Assembly: GCA_012515645.1 (NCBI GenBank)
Contig: JAAYXY010000001.1
Location: forward strand, 1-8,151
Direction of reading: 5' to 3'
From: Candidatus Peribacteria bacterium
Lineage (GTDB): Bacteria; Patescibacteriota; Gracilibacteria; Peribacterales; Peribacteraceae
DNA: 8,151 nucleotides
A program made the position numbers and the translations under genes. The notes beneath the pieces are model-generated. The model saw only the letters and a list, made by a program, of their open reading frames with translations, searched no databases and was not told the DNA's origin. Below are positions 1 to 5,941 of this stretch, piece after piece (the stretch's first letter is position 1; every line of letters begins with the position of its first letter).

Positions 1-12
1 CAATGCGTAAAT

Positions 13-1425
13 TCAGCCCACGCTACCTTCCATCTCCAGCTCGATGAGCCGGTTCATTTCCACTGCATATTCGAGCGGCAGCAGCCGCACGATCGGTTCA
101 ATGAATCCGTTCACAATCATGGCTTTTGCCTCTTCTTCGCTTAGCCCGCGGGACATGAGGTAGAAGATGTCTGCAATAGATAGTTTTCCCACTGTCGCTT
201 CGTGTGCCACGGTGACATCGTTGTTGCGGACACGGATGTCCGGAACGGTTTCTGTGCGGCTGTGTTCGTCCAGTAGAAGCGAGTCGCATTCGATGCTGGC
301 GGTGCAGTTGTGTGCATGCGGTGCTACCGTCAGTGTTCCGCGATACACACATGTGCCGTTTGCTTTGCTGATGGATTTATTTACGATTTTGCTGCTCGTA
401 TGTGGTGCCATGTGCATCACTTTGGCGCCTGTGTCCTGCCATTGCCCCGCGTTGGCGAATGCCAGCCCCAGATGGTCGCAGCGTGCTCCTTCCCCCGCCA
501 GCACCGAGCAGGGGTACAGCATGGTGACGCCGGAACCCATGTTTCCTCCCACCCATTCCATAGTGCCGTTTTTTTGGACGATGGCTCGTTTGGTGTTGAG
601 GTTGTACGTATCGCGACTCCAGTTTTCCACTGAGGAGTACCTGCACGTTGCGCTCGGTCCTACAAAAATTTCTACGCATCCGGCATGCAGTGCCTGGCTT
701 CCGTACTTGGGTGCGCTGCATCCCTCGATGTAGTGCACGCGTGCTCCTTCCTCTACCACGATGAGTGTGTGCTCAAACTGTCCCATATTTTTTGCATTCA
801 TGCGGAAATACGCCTGTAGGGGTTCTTCTATGTGCACGCCGGCCGGTACGTACAGAAATGTTCCGCCGGACCATACAGCGCCGTGTAGCGCGGCAAACTT
901 GTGGTCCGTGGCCGGCACACATTGCATGAAGTGCGCACGGACGATGTCCGGATGCAACTGCAGAGCATCATCCATATCCAGGAATATCACGCCCATCTTT
1001 TTCCATTTTTCCTTAAGTCGGTGATAGATCACGTCGCTTTCGTACTGTGCTCCCACGCCTGCCAGGGCTCTGCGTTCCGCTTCCGGGATGCCCAGACGCT
1101 CGTACACGCGGCGGATTTCTTCCGGCACCTCCTGCCAGTCATCCGTTTCCTCTGCCCCGTGCCGTGCGTAGTAGATGATATTTGCGAAGTCGAGATGCAT
1201 CAGATCCGGTCCCCATGCCGGCAGGGGCATTTTCCAGAATGATTGTAGTGACGAAAGTCGGTGTTCCAGCATCCATGTTGGTTCCTGTTTCTCGGCACTC
1301 ATGCGTCGTACGACTTCTTCATCCACGCCACGTTTGGCGTTCTGTGCATACGGAGCGGGATTCGCTTCATCAAGCATGAATCGATTCGTTCCGGAGTCGG
1401 AGGATGCGGATGGATGAGCAATCAT
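13..1425 (-). CDS. sufB: Fe-S cluster assembly scaffold protein SufB
   Basis: SufB is the scaffold of the SUF system. It forms a complex with the ATPase SufC (and usually SufD) in the cytoplasm and assembles Fe-S clusters for transfer to apoproteins. The 470-residue product has normal family length. It shows the SufB core: YESDVIYH (128-135), VPAGVHIEEP (193-202), YIEGCSAP with Cys236, the ECDSLLLDEHS segment with Cys380, HEATVGKLS (408-416), and the typical end ELEMEGSVG. Cys236 and Cys380 lie in the segments that carry the functional cysteines of studied SufB proteins (family knowledge, matched by motif). The TGA stop falls exactly at the family end. The chosen ATG has AGGA seven bases upstream, the only good Shine-Dalgarno in the window. 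A later ATG at residue 17 is possible. No sufD or sufS is visible, but the window ends 12 bases past the stop, so they could follow. sufC lies 2.5 kb upstream on the same strand, separated by four genes. Confidence 0.97.
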   Translation of the reverse strand: MIAHPSASSDSGTNRFMLDEANPAPYAQNAKRGVDEEVVRRMSAEKQEPTWMLEHRLSSLQSFWKMPLPAWGPDLMHLDFANIIYYARHGAEETDDWQEVPEEIRRVYERLGIPEAERRALAGVGAQYESDVIYHRLKEKWKKMGVIFLDMDDALQLHPDIVRAHFMQCVPATDHKFAALHGAVWSGGTFLYVPAGVHIEEPLQAYFRMNAKNMGQFEHTLIVVEEGARVHYIEGCSAPKYGSQALHAGCVEIFVGPSATCRYSSVENWSRDTYNLNTKRAIVQKNGTMEWVGGNMGSGVTMLYPCSVLAGEGARCDHLGLAFANAGQWQDTGAKVMHMAPHTSSKIVNKSISKANGTCVYRGTLTVAPHAHNCTASIECDSLLLDEHSRTETVPDIRVRNNDVTVAHEATVGKLSIADIFYLMSRGLSEEEAKAMIVNGFIEPIVRLLPLEYAVEMNRLIELEMEGSVG

Positions 1426-1432
1426 GGTGAAG

Positions 1433-1442
1433 TCCTAGTATA
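1433..1442 (-). promoter_or_regulatory. sufB start signals: AGGA ribosome site abutting a TATACT -10-like box
   Basis: On the minus strand the sequence before the sufB ATG reads TATACT (1437-1442), then AGGA (1433-1436), then seven bases, then ATG. AGGA at this spacing is a usable Shine-Dalgarno and supports the start at 1425. TATACT matches the sigma-70 -10 consensus at five of six bases, but I see no matching -35 hexamer 16-18 bases upstream. If TATACT were the true -10, transcription would begin about four to six bases before the ATG and leave the AGGA out of the message. The two readings therefore conflict. The ribosome-site reading is the safer one. Confidence 0.45.
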
Positions 1443-1498
1443 TGCGCTCCTGTTGCCAAAATCCCGTTCTATGCTCAATTTCCTTACTCAACTTCCAT

Positions 1499-1528
1499 TT
1501 GACTCTCTTGAGCAGGCTTTGGTACCGT
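1499..1528 (+). promoter_or_regulatory. Weak candidate promoter for the 1597-2100 gene
   Basis: The 171 bases between the sufB start and the next gene must hold the promoters of both divergent genes. On the plus strand TTGACT (1499-1504, five of six matches to the -35 consensus) is followed 18 bases later by TACCGT (1523-1528, three of six to the -10). Transcription would start near 1535 and leave a leader of about 60 bases before the ATG at 1597. The -10 is poor. The rest of this intergenic stretch shows no RNA gene, repeat or strong hairpin. Confidence 0.2.
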
Positions 1529-1596
1529 TCCGCACTTTCCCCATTGCGTTTCACGTGATGCGGCGGGTTCCTCTTTGTTCGTTTCCACCTGTTTCC

Positions 1597-2100
1597 ATGC
1601 CCCTCTCTCCCACACTGCATCGCATGCTTGCGGATCCTTCTCCCCAAGAACGGGATTTACTCGCAGTGGAGTTAGACGAAGACGATGCGGAGCACGGTAT
1701 TGTCCAGGCATCATTTCTCAATACGCTCACCGGCGATCTGGAAGCGCGTATCGTGAAGGTGAACAAGAATACCGATCAGAGGCTCATCATTGTCACGCAA
1801 GATAAGGTGCTTCTGTGCCTCAAGCGCAATTTGGCCAGGCTTGGCAGAAAAGAATGGATTGCACCACTCTCTACAGCGAGTACGATCCTCATTTCCCTCA
1901 TTACGGCAGATTTCCGTTACGCGTTGGGTCTGGGATCCGCCGAATGGCGGGCGATTTTCATTGTTTCCGGCTTCCTTTCCGTTTTTTGGCTTGGGCATGC
2001 TCTTTACAAAGCATTCCATGCCAGAACGTATCAGGAGGTTGTGCGGGATATCGTCTACGACCTTTCGGCACGCAAGCGGTATTTGGATTTGCGTTCCTAA
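1597..2100 (+). CDS. Unrecognised small membrane protein with two transmembrane helices
   Basis: I do not recognise a family for this 167-residue protein. It begins with an acidic soluble region (residues 18-35, DLLAVELDEDDAEHG). A short segment (36-80) with beta-like alternation follows (RIVKVNKNTDQRLIIVTQDK), which resembles a small PH-like or bPH-type strand pattern, though that is only a resemblance. Two hydrophobic helices come next, at about 88-105 and 118-138, with only about a dozen residues between them, so a hairpin in the membrane with both ends in the cytoplasm is likely. The C-terminal tail is basic and helical. The frame is open up to 1261, and other ATGs lie at 1558 and 1471. 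None has a Shine-Dalgarno. The start at 1597 is chosen because the upstream residues look non-coding, so it is uncertain. The gene is divergent from sufB. Its TAA touches the stop of the next gene on the other strand. Confidence 0.72.
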   Translation: MPLSPTLHRMLADPSPQERDLLAVELDEDDAEHGIVQASFLNTLTGDLEARIVKVNKNTDQRLIIVTQDKVLLCLKRNLARLGRKEWIAPLSTASTILISLITADFRYALGLGSAEWRAIFIVSGFLSVFWLGHALYKAFHARTYQEVVRDIVYDLSARKRYLDLRS

Positions 2101-2817
2101 TTATGGTAATTCGTTTCCTGCGATCTCTGTTTCTCGGAGCGAAGCCGTAACTGTAGCTAAATCTTCTGCTTGCTCCTTGCATGCGGAGAAGAGGATATTC
2201 CATTCCTGCAGGAAGACTTCTATCGTATAGAGTTCACAGTATCCTGGGACAGTGTACGCAAATGCCTGTATGTCATTCAGTGCATACGGTGTTGGTTCCT
2301 GTAACTCAGCAAGGGGATTCATATCAGATTGTTGCCGGTTTTCAATATCTTGGCGCATTTCTTCTTCTGTTCGCGTCGGCAGGAATGTGATTTGCATCGA
2401 ATGGGTCCAGGTGCATGTCGATATCTCTCGTGGTGGACCGAACAGGATTCCATCTATCCCATGGAGCTCTTGATACGGTGCCGGCACGTGGATGCCGTAC
2501 CCCCAGTTGTTGTTGTATGGCAGGTCTACGATGATACCGTGCTTCTCGTCAATATAGGGTACTACTGTATCGGTTTTCACCGCATTCAACGGTCCACATC
2601 CGTATTCGGTGCCGCTTCCACTGAGCATTTCGTGGCACGCAGACAAGCGTTCCAGTGTTTCTGTGAGTGTCGTTTGTATTTCTTCCCGTTCTTGTATTGC
2701 TGCCAATGTCAATATTGTCTGTTGGTTCTGTTGCCAGCGGTATACCAATGCCGCGGCGAGCATGGCGCTCATGCCGGCGAGTACGATTGTGGCGAGTATC
2801 GTGCGCATTGTGTGCAT
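2101..2817 (-). CDS. Unrecognised signal-anchored extracytoplasmic protein, cysteine-containing
   Basis: The family is not recognised. The 238-residue product starts with an N-terminal hydrophobic segment at about residues 5-26 (ILATIVLAGMSAMLAAALVY), then a polar coiled-coil-prone stretch (28-60), then a globular domain of about 170 residues. That layout fits a membrane-anchored or exported protein with its domain outside the cytoplasm. Five cysteines (61, 74, 135, 194, 213) lie outside the anchor and could form disulfides, although no CxxC motif is present. No lipobox is evident. The segment DLPYNNNWGYG (98-108) and the Pro/aromatic content suggest a compact beta-rich fold, which is speculative. 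The start is placed at 2817 so that the protein begins just before the hydrophobic segment. ATGs at 2808 and 2877 are alternatives, and none has a Shine-Dalgarno. The TAA stop directly abuts the TAA of the convergent gene. Confidence 0.75.
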   Translation of the reverse strand: MHTMRTILATIVLAGMSAMLAAALVYRWQQNQQTILTLAAIQEREEIQTTLTETLERLSACHEMLSGSGTEYGCGPLNAVKTDTVVPYIDEKHGIIVDLPYNNNWGYGIHVPAPYQELHGIDGILFGPPREISTCTWTHSMQITFLPTRTEEEMRQDIENRQQSDMNPLAELQEPTPYALNDIQAFAYTVPGYCELYTIEVFLQEWNILFSACKEQAEDLATVTASLRETEIAGNELP

Positions 2818-2833
2818 GGTACCATTTGTTCGT

Positions 2834-3163
2834 ATGAAATTGCACAAGGAACGGCATGCACAGCGCTCTTCCTTCATTTGCAGCAGCAGGCAGGTTGTAG
2901 AGGCGTCTTTGGCGACTGTTCACGGCATACGTTCCTGTTTGCAACAACATCTACAGAGCGGTCATGCTCTGCAGATGCCTCAAGCCATGTACATTGCCGG
3001 TCGCATTGAGGAGTTGCGTTATCTCACAAAGCAGTTGCACAGGCGCGGTGATGTTGAGAGGACACGTTCCCTCGTGCGTATCCGGCACATGCTGCGCAAT
3101 CGTTTATTGCGCCTCATGGCTTTAGAGGGGATCGATGCGACTGTTACCGCAGTTCGTAGCTGA
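2834..3163 (+). CDS. Small basic, helical protein of unknown function
   Basis: I do not recognise this 109-residue product. It has no hydrophobic membrane segment and no catalytic motif. From about residue 19 to 97 it looks almost wholly alpha-helical and rich in Arg, Leu and His (for example GRIEELRYLTKQLHRRGDV at 56-74). It could be a small nucleic-acid- or protein-binding helical bundle, but that is a guess. It is supported by being the only sensible reading frame between two oppositely oriented genes and by its helix-like residue pattern. The start is weak: ATG at 2834 has no Shine-Dalgarno, and ATGs at 2816 or 2975 (giving 62 residues) are possible. It begins only 16 bases from the start of the divergent gene. 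Its last 20 bases overlap the 3' end of the convergent SIMPL gene. A spurious frame cannot be excluded. Confidence 0.55.
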   Translation: MKLHKERHAQRSSFICSSRQVVEASLATVHGIRSCLQQHLQSGHALQMPQAMYIAGRIEELRYLTKQLHRRGDVERTRSLVRIRHMLRNRLLRLMALEGIDATVTAVRS

Positions 3164-3878
3164 GGGTCACCGTTACGTTGACTTCCTGTTCCCCCGTGGG
3201 AACGGGAAGCGGTACTGCGCCCTGGCTGTCCCCGTTATCTAGCATCATTGCGCGTTCGTACATAACAGGAGGCATGCCACTGCCGCCTTCGGCGTATCCC
3301 CGTAAATCACCTACTCTTTTACCGAGTTGCTTGGCGAGCACATCGGCTTTTTCCTGTGCTTGTGCGATGGCATCTTCTCTTGCTTGTGCGCGCAGTTCTT
3401 CTGGATCATCAATGGTGAACTGTACTCCGCCAACCTGGTTTGCGCCCGCTGTTGTGGCGGCTGTGAGCACATTGCCGATTTTTGATGTTTCACGTACCCG
3501 CACCGAGAGGTTCTGTCTTGCCTCAAATCCCTGATTTGTTCTCTTGCCATCTTCCCAGTCGTATGCCGGTTGCAACGAGAGCTGCTGTGTGGTGATGTCT
3601 TTATCTTCGATGCCCTCGGCTTGTATAGCATCAAGAACATGTTGCATATCCTCTGTGAGGATGCGCATTGCTTCTTCTGCCGTTTGTTGGCGTTGAGTTG
3701 TGATACCAAAGCTCAGCTCGGCGATGTCGGGGGATGCCATAACTTTGCCTTCGCCTTGTACGGAAATTACGGCTGGACTCATATCTTGCTGTTCCATGTA
3801 TTTGCCGGTCAGGTATACGCTCCCCGCCAACAGTGTGACGAGAACGGGTACTCCGATGGATCTGTACATCGTATTCAT
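3144..3878 (-). CDS. SIMPL (DUF541/YggE-like) domain protein, membrane-anchored
   Basis: The 244-residue protein has a short basic N-terminus, a hydrophobic segment at about 9-25, and then a SIMPL (DUF541) domain filling the rest. Family hallmarks are visible: the first strand ISVQGEGKVMASPDIAEL (38-55), the DKDITTQQLSLQPAYDW region (92-108), NQVGGVQFTIDD (147-158), the helix REDAIAQAQEKADVLAKQLG (167-186), and the closing strand NVTVTLSYEL (234-243). The family includes E. coli YggE and Brucella BP26, exported proteins whose exact role is unclear; YggE has been linked to oxidative stress tolerance. Here the protein is probably anchored with its domain outside the cytoplasm. It lies 84 bases downstream of sufC on the same strand, so co-transcription is possible, but a candidate promoter of its own sits in that gap. 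ATG at 3869 is an alternative start. No Shine-Dalgarno precedes either. Confidence 0.92.
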   Translation of the reverse strand: MNTMYRSIGVPVLVTLLAGSVYLTGKYMEQQDMSPAVISVQGEGKVMASPDIAELSFGITTQRQQTAEEAMRILTEDMQHVLDAIQAEGIEDKDITTQQLSLQPAYDWEDGKRTNQGFEARQNLSVRVRETSKIGNVLTAATTAGANQVGGVQFTIDDPEELRAQAREDAIAQAQEKADVLAKQLGKRVGDLRGYAEGGSGMPPVMYERAMMLDNGDSQGAVPLPVPTGEQEVNVTVTLSYELR

Positions 3879-3907
3879 GGTAAAAAGGGGAAAAGATTCG
3901 ATAAATC

Positions 3908-3913
3908 ATTCTA
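3908..3913 (-). promoter_or_regulatory. Candidate -10 box (TAGAAT) for the SIMPL gene
   Basis: The 84-base gap between sufC and the SIMPL gene contains TAGAAT on the minus strand, five of six matches to the -10 consensus, 29 bases before the SIMPL ATG. No good -35 hexamer is found 16-18 bases further upstream; the best is TTACTT or GTTACT. The region between the box and the ATG is pyrimidine-rich and has no Shine-Dalgarno. Confidence 0.3.
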
Positions 3914-3952
3914 CGAATGAGCAGGGAGAAAGTAACGTATTTACAAGATATC

Positions 3953-3970
3953 CCGCATGGCACTATGCGG
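3953..3970 (-). terminator. Small perfect hairpin over the sufC stop codon, weak terminator candidate
   Basis: CCGCAT (3953-3958) and ATGCGG (3965-3970) form a perfect six-pair inverted repeat with a six-base loop. The TAG stop of sufC lies across the loop-stem junction. On the sufC message the sequence after the stem is GATATCTTGTAAAT, not a U-run, so this is not a classical intrinsic terminator. It may only stabilise the sufC 3' end or slow readthrough into the SIMPL gene. Confidence 0.25.
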
Positions 3971-4730
3971 ATTCTGTGATGCCGTATCGTTTGTATCCCT
4001 CCTTTTCCAGCCTGTCGGCGAGTTCTCTACCACCACTTTCCACGATGCTGCCACGCACCATGACGTGCACGTAATCCGGCTGCACGTATGCGAGCAGACG
4101 GGCGTAGTGTGTGATGATCAGGGCTGCGAATTCTGGGCTACGCATTGCATTGATCCCCTCCGCGACGACCTGGAGTGCATCGATGTCGAGTCCGCTGTCG
4201 GTTTCATCCATGAGTGCCAGGAGCGGCCGGAGCATCAAAAGCTGCAGCACTTCCGCTTTTTTCTTCTCTCCGCCGCTGAATCCTTCATTCAGCGGTCTTT
4301 CCGCCAATGCAGGATCCATGCGCAGTTCACGCATTTTTTCCTGCAGGAGTTTCTGGAAACGGATAGGTGATTTCTGTTTCTTCTCCGGATTTCGTTTTGC
4401 CATTTGTGCGTTGTAAGCACGAAACAAGAAGCTGCGCAGTGATACACCTGCCACGGAACGCGGATATTGGAATGCCAGAAAGAGCCCAGTCTGCGCTCGC
4501 TCATGCGGCTCCATTGCCAAAAGGTTTTTACCGCAGAATTCTGCAGTTCCCTGTGTGATTGTGTACGCGGGGTGCCCCATGAGGGCGTTTGCCAGTGTGG
4601 ATTTTCCGGATCCGTTCGGTCCCATAATCGCGTGCACTTCGCCCTTTTGAATGGTGAGCGAGACGCCTTGCACTACTTCTTTGGTGCCGATAGAAACATT
4701 CAGATTTTGTATGGAAAGCAATGGGTGCAT
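3963..4730 (-). CDS. sufC: Fe-S cluster assembly ATPase SufC
   Basis: SufC is the ABC-type cytoplasmic ATPase of the SUF system. It binds SufB (and SufD), and its ATP-driven dimerisation reshapes the scaffold for cluster assembly. The 255-residue protein has normal length and all ABC elements: Walker A GPNGSGKST (37-45), Q-loop at FQYP (87-90), signature FSGGEKKK (151-158), Walker B running into LMDETDSGLDID (173-184), and the H-loop ITHYAR (206-211). FSGGEKKK and DETDSGLDID are the SufC forms rather than those of transport ABC proteins, and there are no membrane segments. The ATG at 4730 gives the family's normal N-terminus. It is preceded by CTCTCCCC with no Shine-Dalgarno. It is divergent from the ferredoxin gene. 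sufB is not adjacent but lies 2.5 kb downstream on the same strand. Confidence 0.97.
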   Translation of the reverse strand: MHPLLSIQNLNVSIGTKEVVQGVSLTIQKGEVHAIMGPNGSGKSTLANALMGHPAYTITQGTAEFCGKNLLAMEPHERAQTGLFLAFQYPRSVAGVSLRSFLFRAYNAQMAKRNPEKKQKSPIRFQKLLQEKMRELRMDPALAERPLNEGFSGGEKKKAEVLQLLMLRPLLALMDETDSGLDIDALQVVAEGINAMRSPEFAALIITHYARLLAYVQPDYVHVMVRGSIVESGGRELADRLEKEGYKRYGITESA

Positions 4731-4736
4731 GGGGAG

Positions 4737-4742
4737 AGTATT
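4737..4742 (-). promoter_or_regulatory. ATACT element close to the sufC start, possible -10
   Basis: AATACT on the minus strand lies six bases before the sufC ATG and matches the -10 consensus at four of six bases. No convincing -35 is present at the usual spacing. The placement is what a leaderless or very short leader transcript would require, and it fits with the lack of a Shine-Dalgarno at this gene. Confidence 0.25.
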
Positions 4743-4794
4743 GACTATCTTGTCTTCGGTGGGTGAAAAATACAGGAAAAATCGTATGTCAGGC

Positions 4795-4800
4795 TATAAA
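4795..4800 (+). promoter_or_regulatory. Candidate -10 box (TATAAA) of the ferredoxin gene
   Basis: TATAAA on the plus strand matches five of six bases of the -10 consensus and lies 29 bases before the ferredoxin ATG at 4830, which would give a leader of about 20-24 bases. The hexamer 17 bases upstream (ACAGGA) is not -35-like. A TTGACT at 4741-4746 lies too far away for this box. The inverted repeat at 4809-4823 would sit at about the start of the transcript. Confidence 0.35.
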
Positions 4801-4808
4801 TACTCTGC

Positions 4809-4823
4809 AGTATGTTGCATACT
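4809..4823. repeat. Inverted repeat AGTATG-TTG-CATACT in the sufC/fdx divergent intergenic region
   Basis: Two perfect six-base arms separated by three bases lie between the ferredoxin TATAAA box and its ATG, ending six bases before the ATG. The site is symmetric, like an operator for a dimeric regulator, and it lies in the shared regulatory region of sufC and fdx. As RNA the three-base loop would allow only a weak A/U-rich hairpin. No regulator gene is visible in the window, so function is inferred from position alone. Confidence 0.4.
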
Positions 4824-4829
4824 ATTTCT

Positions 4830-5120
4830 ATGTCTACAGTAACGTTCCTGATGGATGGCGAAGAGACGGTTATCGAAGCGGAGGCTGGCAAGACCCTTCT
4901 GGCTCTTGGGTTGGAACACGGATTACCTATAGAGCATGCCTGCGGGGGCAACGGTTTTTGTACTACATGTCTTTGCACGGTGCACAGCGGGATGGAATAC
5001 CTCTCTCCCCGTTCTGACCGTGAAGAAAATATGGGAATCGTCGGCGACGATACTCGTTTGGGATGCCAGGCAAAAGTACTAGGCACGGGGGATGTAACGG
5101 TGACGGTTGAGAGTTTGTAA
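4830..5120 (+). CDS. fdx: [2Fe-2S] ferredoxin, adrenodoxin/ISC-type
   Basis: This 96-residue soluble electron carrier has the CX5CX2C...C pattern of plant/adrenodoxin-fold [2Fe-2S] ferredoxins: ACGGNGFCTTC gives Cys38, Cys44 and Cys47, and the last ligand is Cys79 in RLGCQ, the usual RLxCQ site of the adrenodoxin/Fdx branch. An extra Cys49 follows the third ligand closely. The spacing from Cys47 to Cys79 is 31 residues, a few shorter than the roughly 35 of typical Fdx, so the loop before the last ligand is trimmed. The start at 4830 (MSTVTF) gives the family's normal N-terminus. An in-frame ATG at 4812 would add only six residues. There is no Shine-Dalgarno. It is divergent from sufC, so a role as electron donor or cluster client of SUF assembly is plausible. 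Its TAA touches the stop of the convergent TPR gene. The symbol follows family convention. Confidence 0.93.
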   Translation: MSTVTFLMDGEETVIEAEAGKTLLALGLEHGLPIEHACGGNGFCTTCLCTVHSGMEYLSPRSDREENMGIVGDDTRLGCQAKVLGTGDVTVTVESL

Positions 5121-5882
5121 TTATGCTGCCAATGCGACGAGTTTTGCTTTGATTTCCTCGTCATAGGGTTCCAGCTTGTTGATGCGGCGATATGTTGCTT
5201 CAGCGCTATCGATATCTTTGATGTGCATATAGCACTCTGCGAGGAGGCGCAGCAATACAGTGTCGCGCGAGAGGCGGATACTTGCGCGCTCCAGTAGAGG
5301 GGCTGCCATGTCGTACTGTCCTGTGGCCATGTAACAGCGCCCCAGCGCGAACGTGCGTTGTGCATGTGATGGATCTTTTTCTAATGCGCGTTCATATGCT
5401 GCACATGCCTCCGCATATTTTCCTTGTTTGTAGAGTACGAGGCCAAGGTTGGCATAGCATGCCGCATCCTCGATTTTCATGAGTATTTCTTTGTACAGTG
5501 CTTCGGCTTTGGCATCCCTGTCCGTTGTCAGATAGAGTTTGGCGAGTGCTGTTTGTGTGTCATGGGCGCGGGGATCTACCGTGAGTGCACGGATATACAG
5601 TTTTTCGGCTTCGTCGTACTTGCCATGCGCCGTCGCCTTTTCCGCTTGTCGTTCTAGGGCACGAACTTCTTGCACCATGTGCATCGTGCGCGCGTTTTTG
5701 CGTGGGCGTTCCAGTGGGGTATCAGGCACGGTGTGGCATGCTGTTTCCCCCTTTACTTTACCTGATCGTTCCCGGATGCTGCGTACGAATTTTCGTACGG
5801 CGCGATAGCGCATTGCAATGCGCATGGCAAGCAGCGCAGACAAACCAATAAGGGAGCCCATAAGGACTACGATGTACACCAT
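5121..5882 (-). CDS. Membrane-anchored tetratricopeptide-repeat protein
   Basis: The 253-residue product begins with a hydrophobic helix (residues 2-20) followed by a strongly basic stretch (21-44, MRYRAVRKFVRSIRERSGK), which by the positive-inside rule suggests the repeat domain stays in the cytoplasm. After a linker come about five TPR units at roughly 77-105, 108-137, 142-171, 176-205 and 210-240. Consensus positions are clear in GKYDEAEKLYIRALTVDP and GKYAEACAAYERALEKDP. TPR arrays serve as protein-binding scaffolds; the partner is unknown. The gene follows holB by 59 bases on the same strand and probably shares the secA-holB transcript. A hairpin lies just before its start. The ATG is preceded by AAACCTGC, which is not a Shine-Dalgarno. 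The gene is convergent with fdx, and the stop codons touch. Confidence 0.9.
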   Translation of the reverse strand: MVYIVVLMGSLIGLSALLAMRIAMRYRAVRKFVRSIRERSGKVKGETACHTVPDTPLERPRKNARTMHMVQEVRALERQAEKATAHGKYDEAEKLYIRALTVDPRAHDTQTALAKLYLTTDRDAKAEALYKEILMKIEDAACYANLGLVLYKQGKYAEACAAYERALEKDPSHAQRTFALGRCYMATGQYDMAAPLLERASIRLSRDTVLLRLLAECYMHIKDIDSAEATYRRINKLEPYDEEIKAKLVALAA

Positions 5883-5894
5883 GCAGGTTTAACA

Positions 5895-5916
5895 GGCGCG
5901 CACGAGTGTGCATGCC
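5895..5916 (-). other. Stem-loop in the holB-TPR intergenic spacer
   Basis: On the minus strand GGCATGCAC, loop ACTC, GTGCGCGCC can form a nine-position stem with one A-C mismatch and one G-U pair, capped by a four-base loop. It occupies the 59-base spacer and ends 12 bases before the TPR start codon. No U-run follows, so it is not a standard terminator. It could reduce readthrough, mark an RNA processing site or affect initiation of the TPR gene. Chance formation in a G/C-rich stretch is also possible. Confidence 0.3.
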
Positions 5917-5941
5917 TATCGTGTTCTGTGCAAGCAGGAAG

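Noticed and set aside
13..15. TGA as a sense codon (glycine), as in some Patescibacteria
   Set aside because: SufB and SecA both end at TGA exactly at the family C-terminus, and no conserved glycine is read from TGA in any gene here.
1471..1596. N-terminal extension of the membrane protein from ATG 1471 or 1558
   Set aside because: The frame is open but the added residues look non-coding, no Shine-Dalgarno is present, and this stretch must contain the divergent promoters. It is kept as an uncertainty only.
2099..2111. AATTA-TGG-TAATT inverted repeat at the convergent stop codons as a bidirectional terminator
   Set aside because: The five-pair stem is entirely A-T with a three-base loop and no U-run on either strand, too weak for a terminator.
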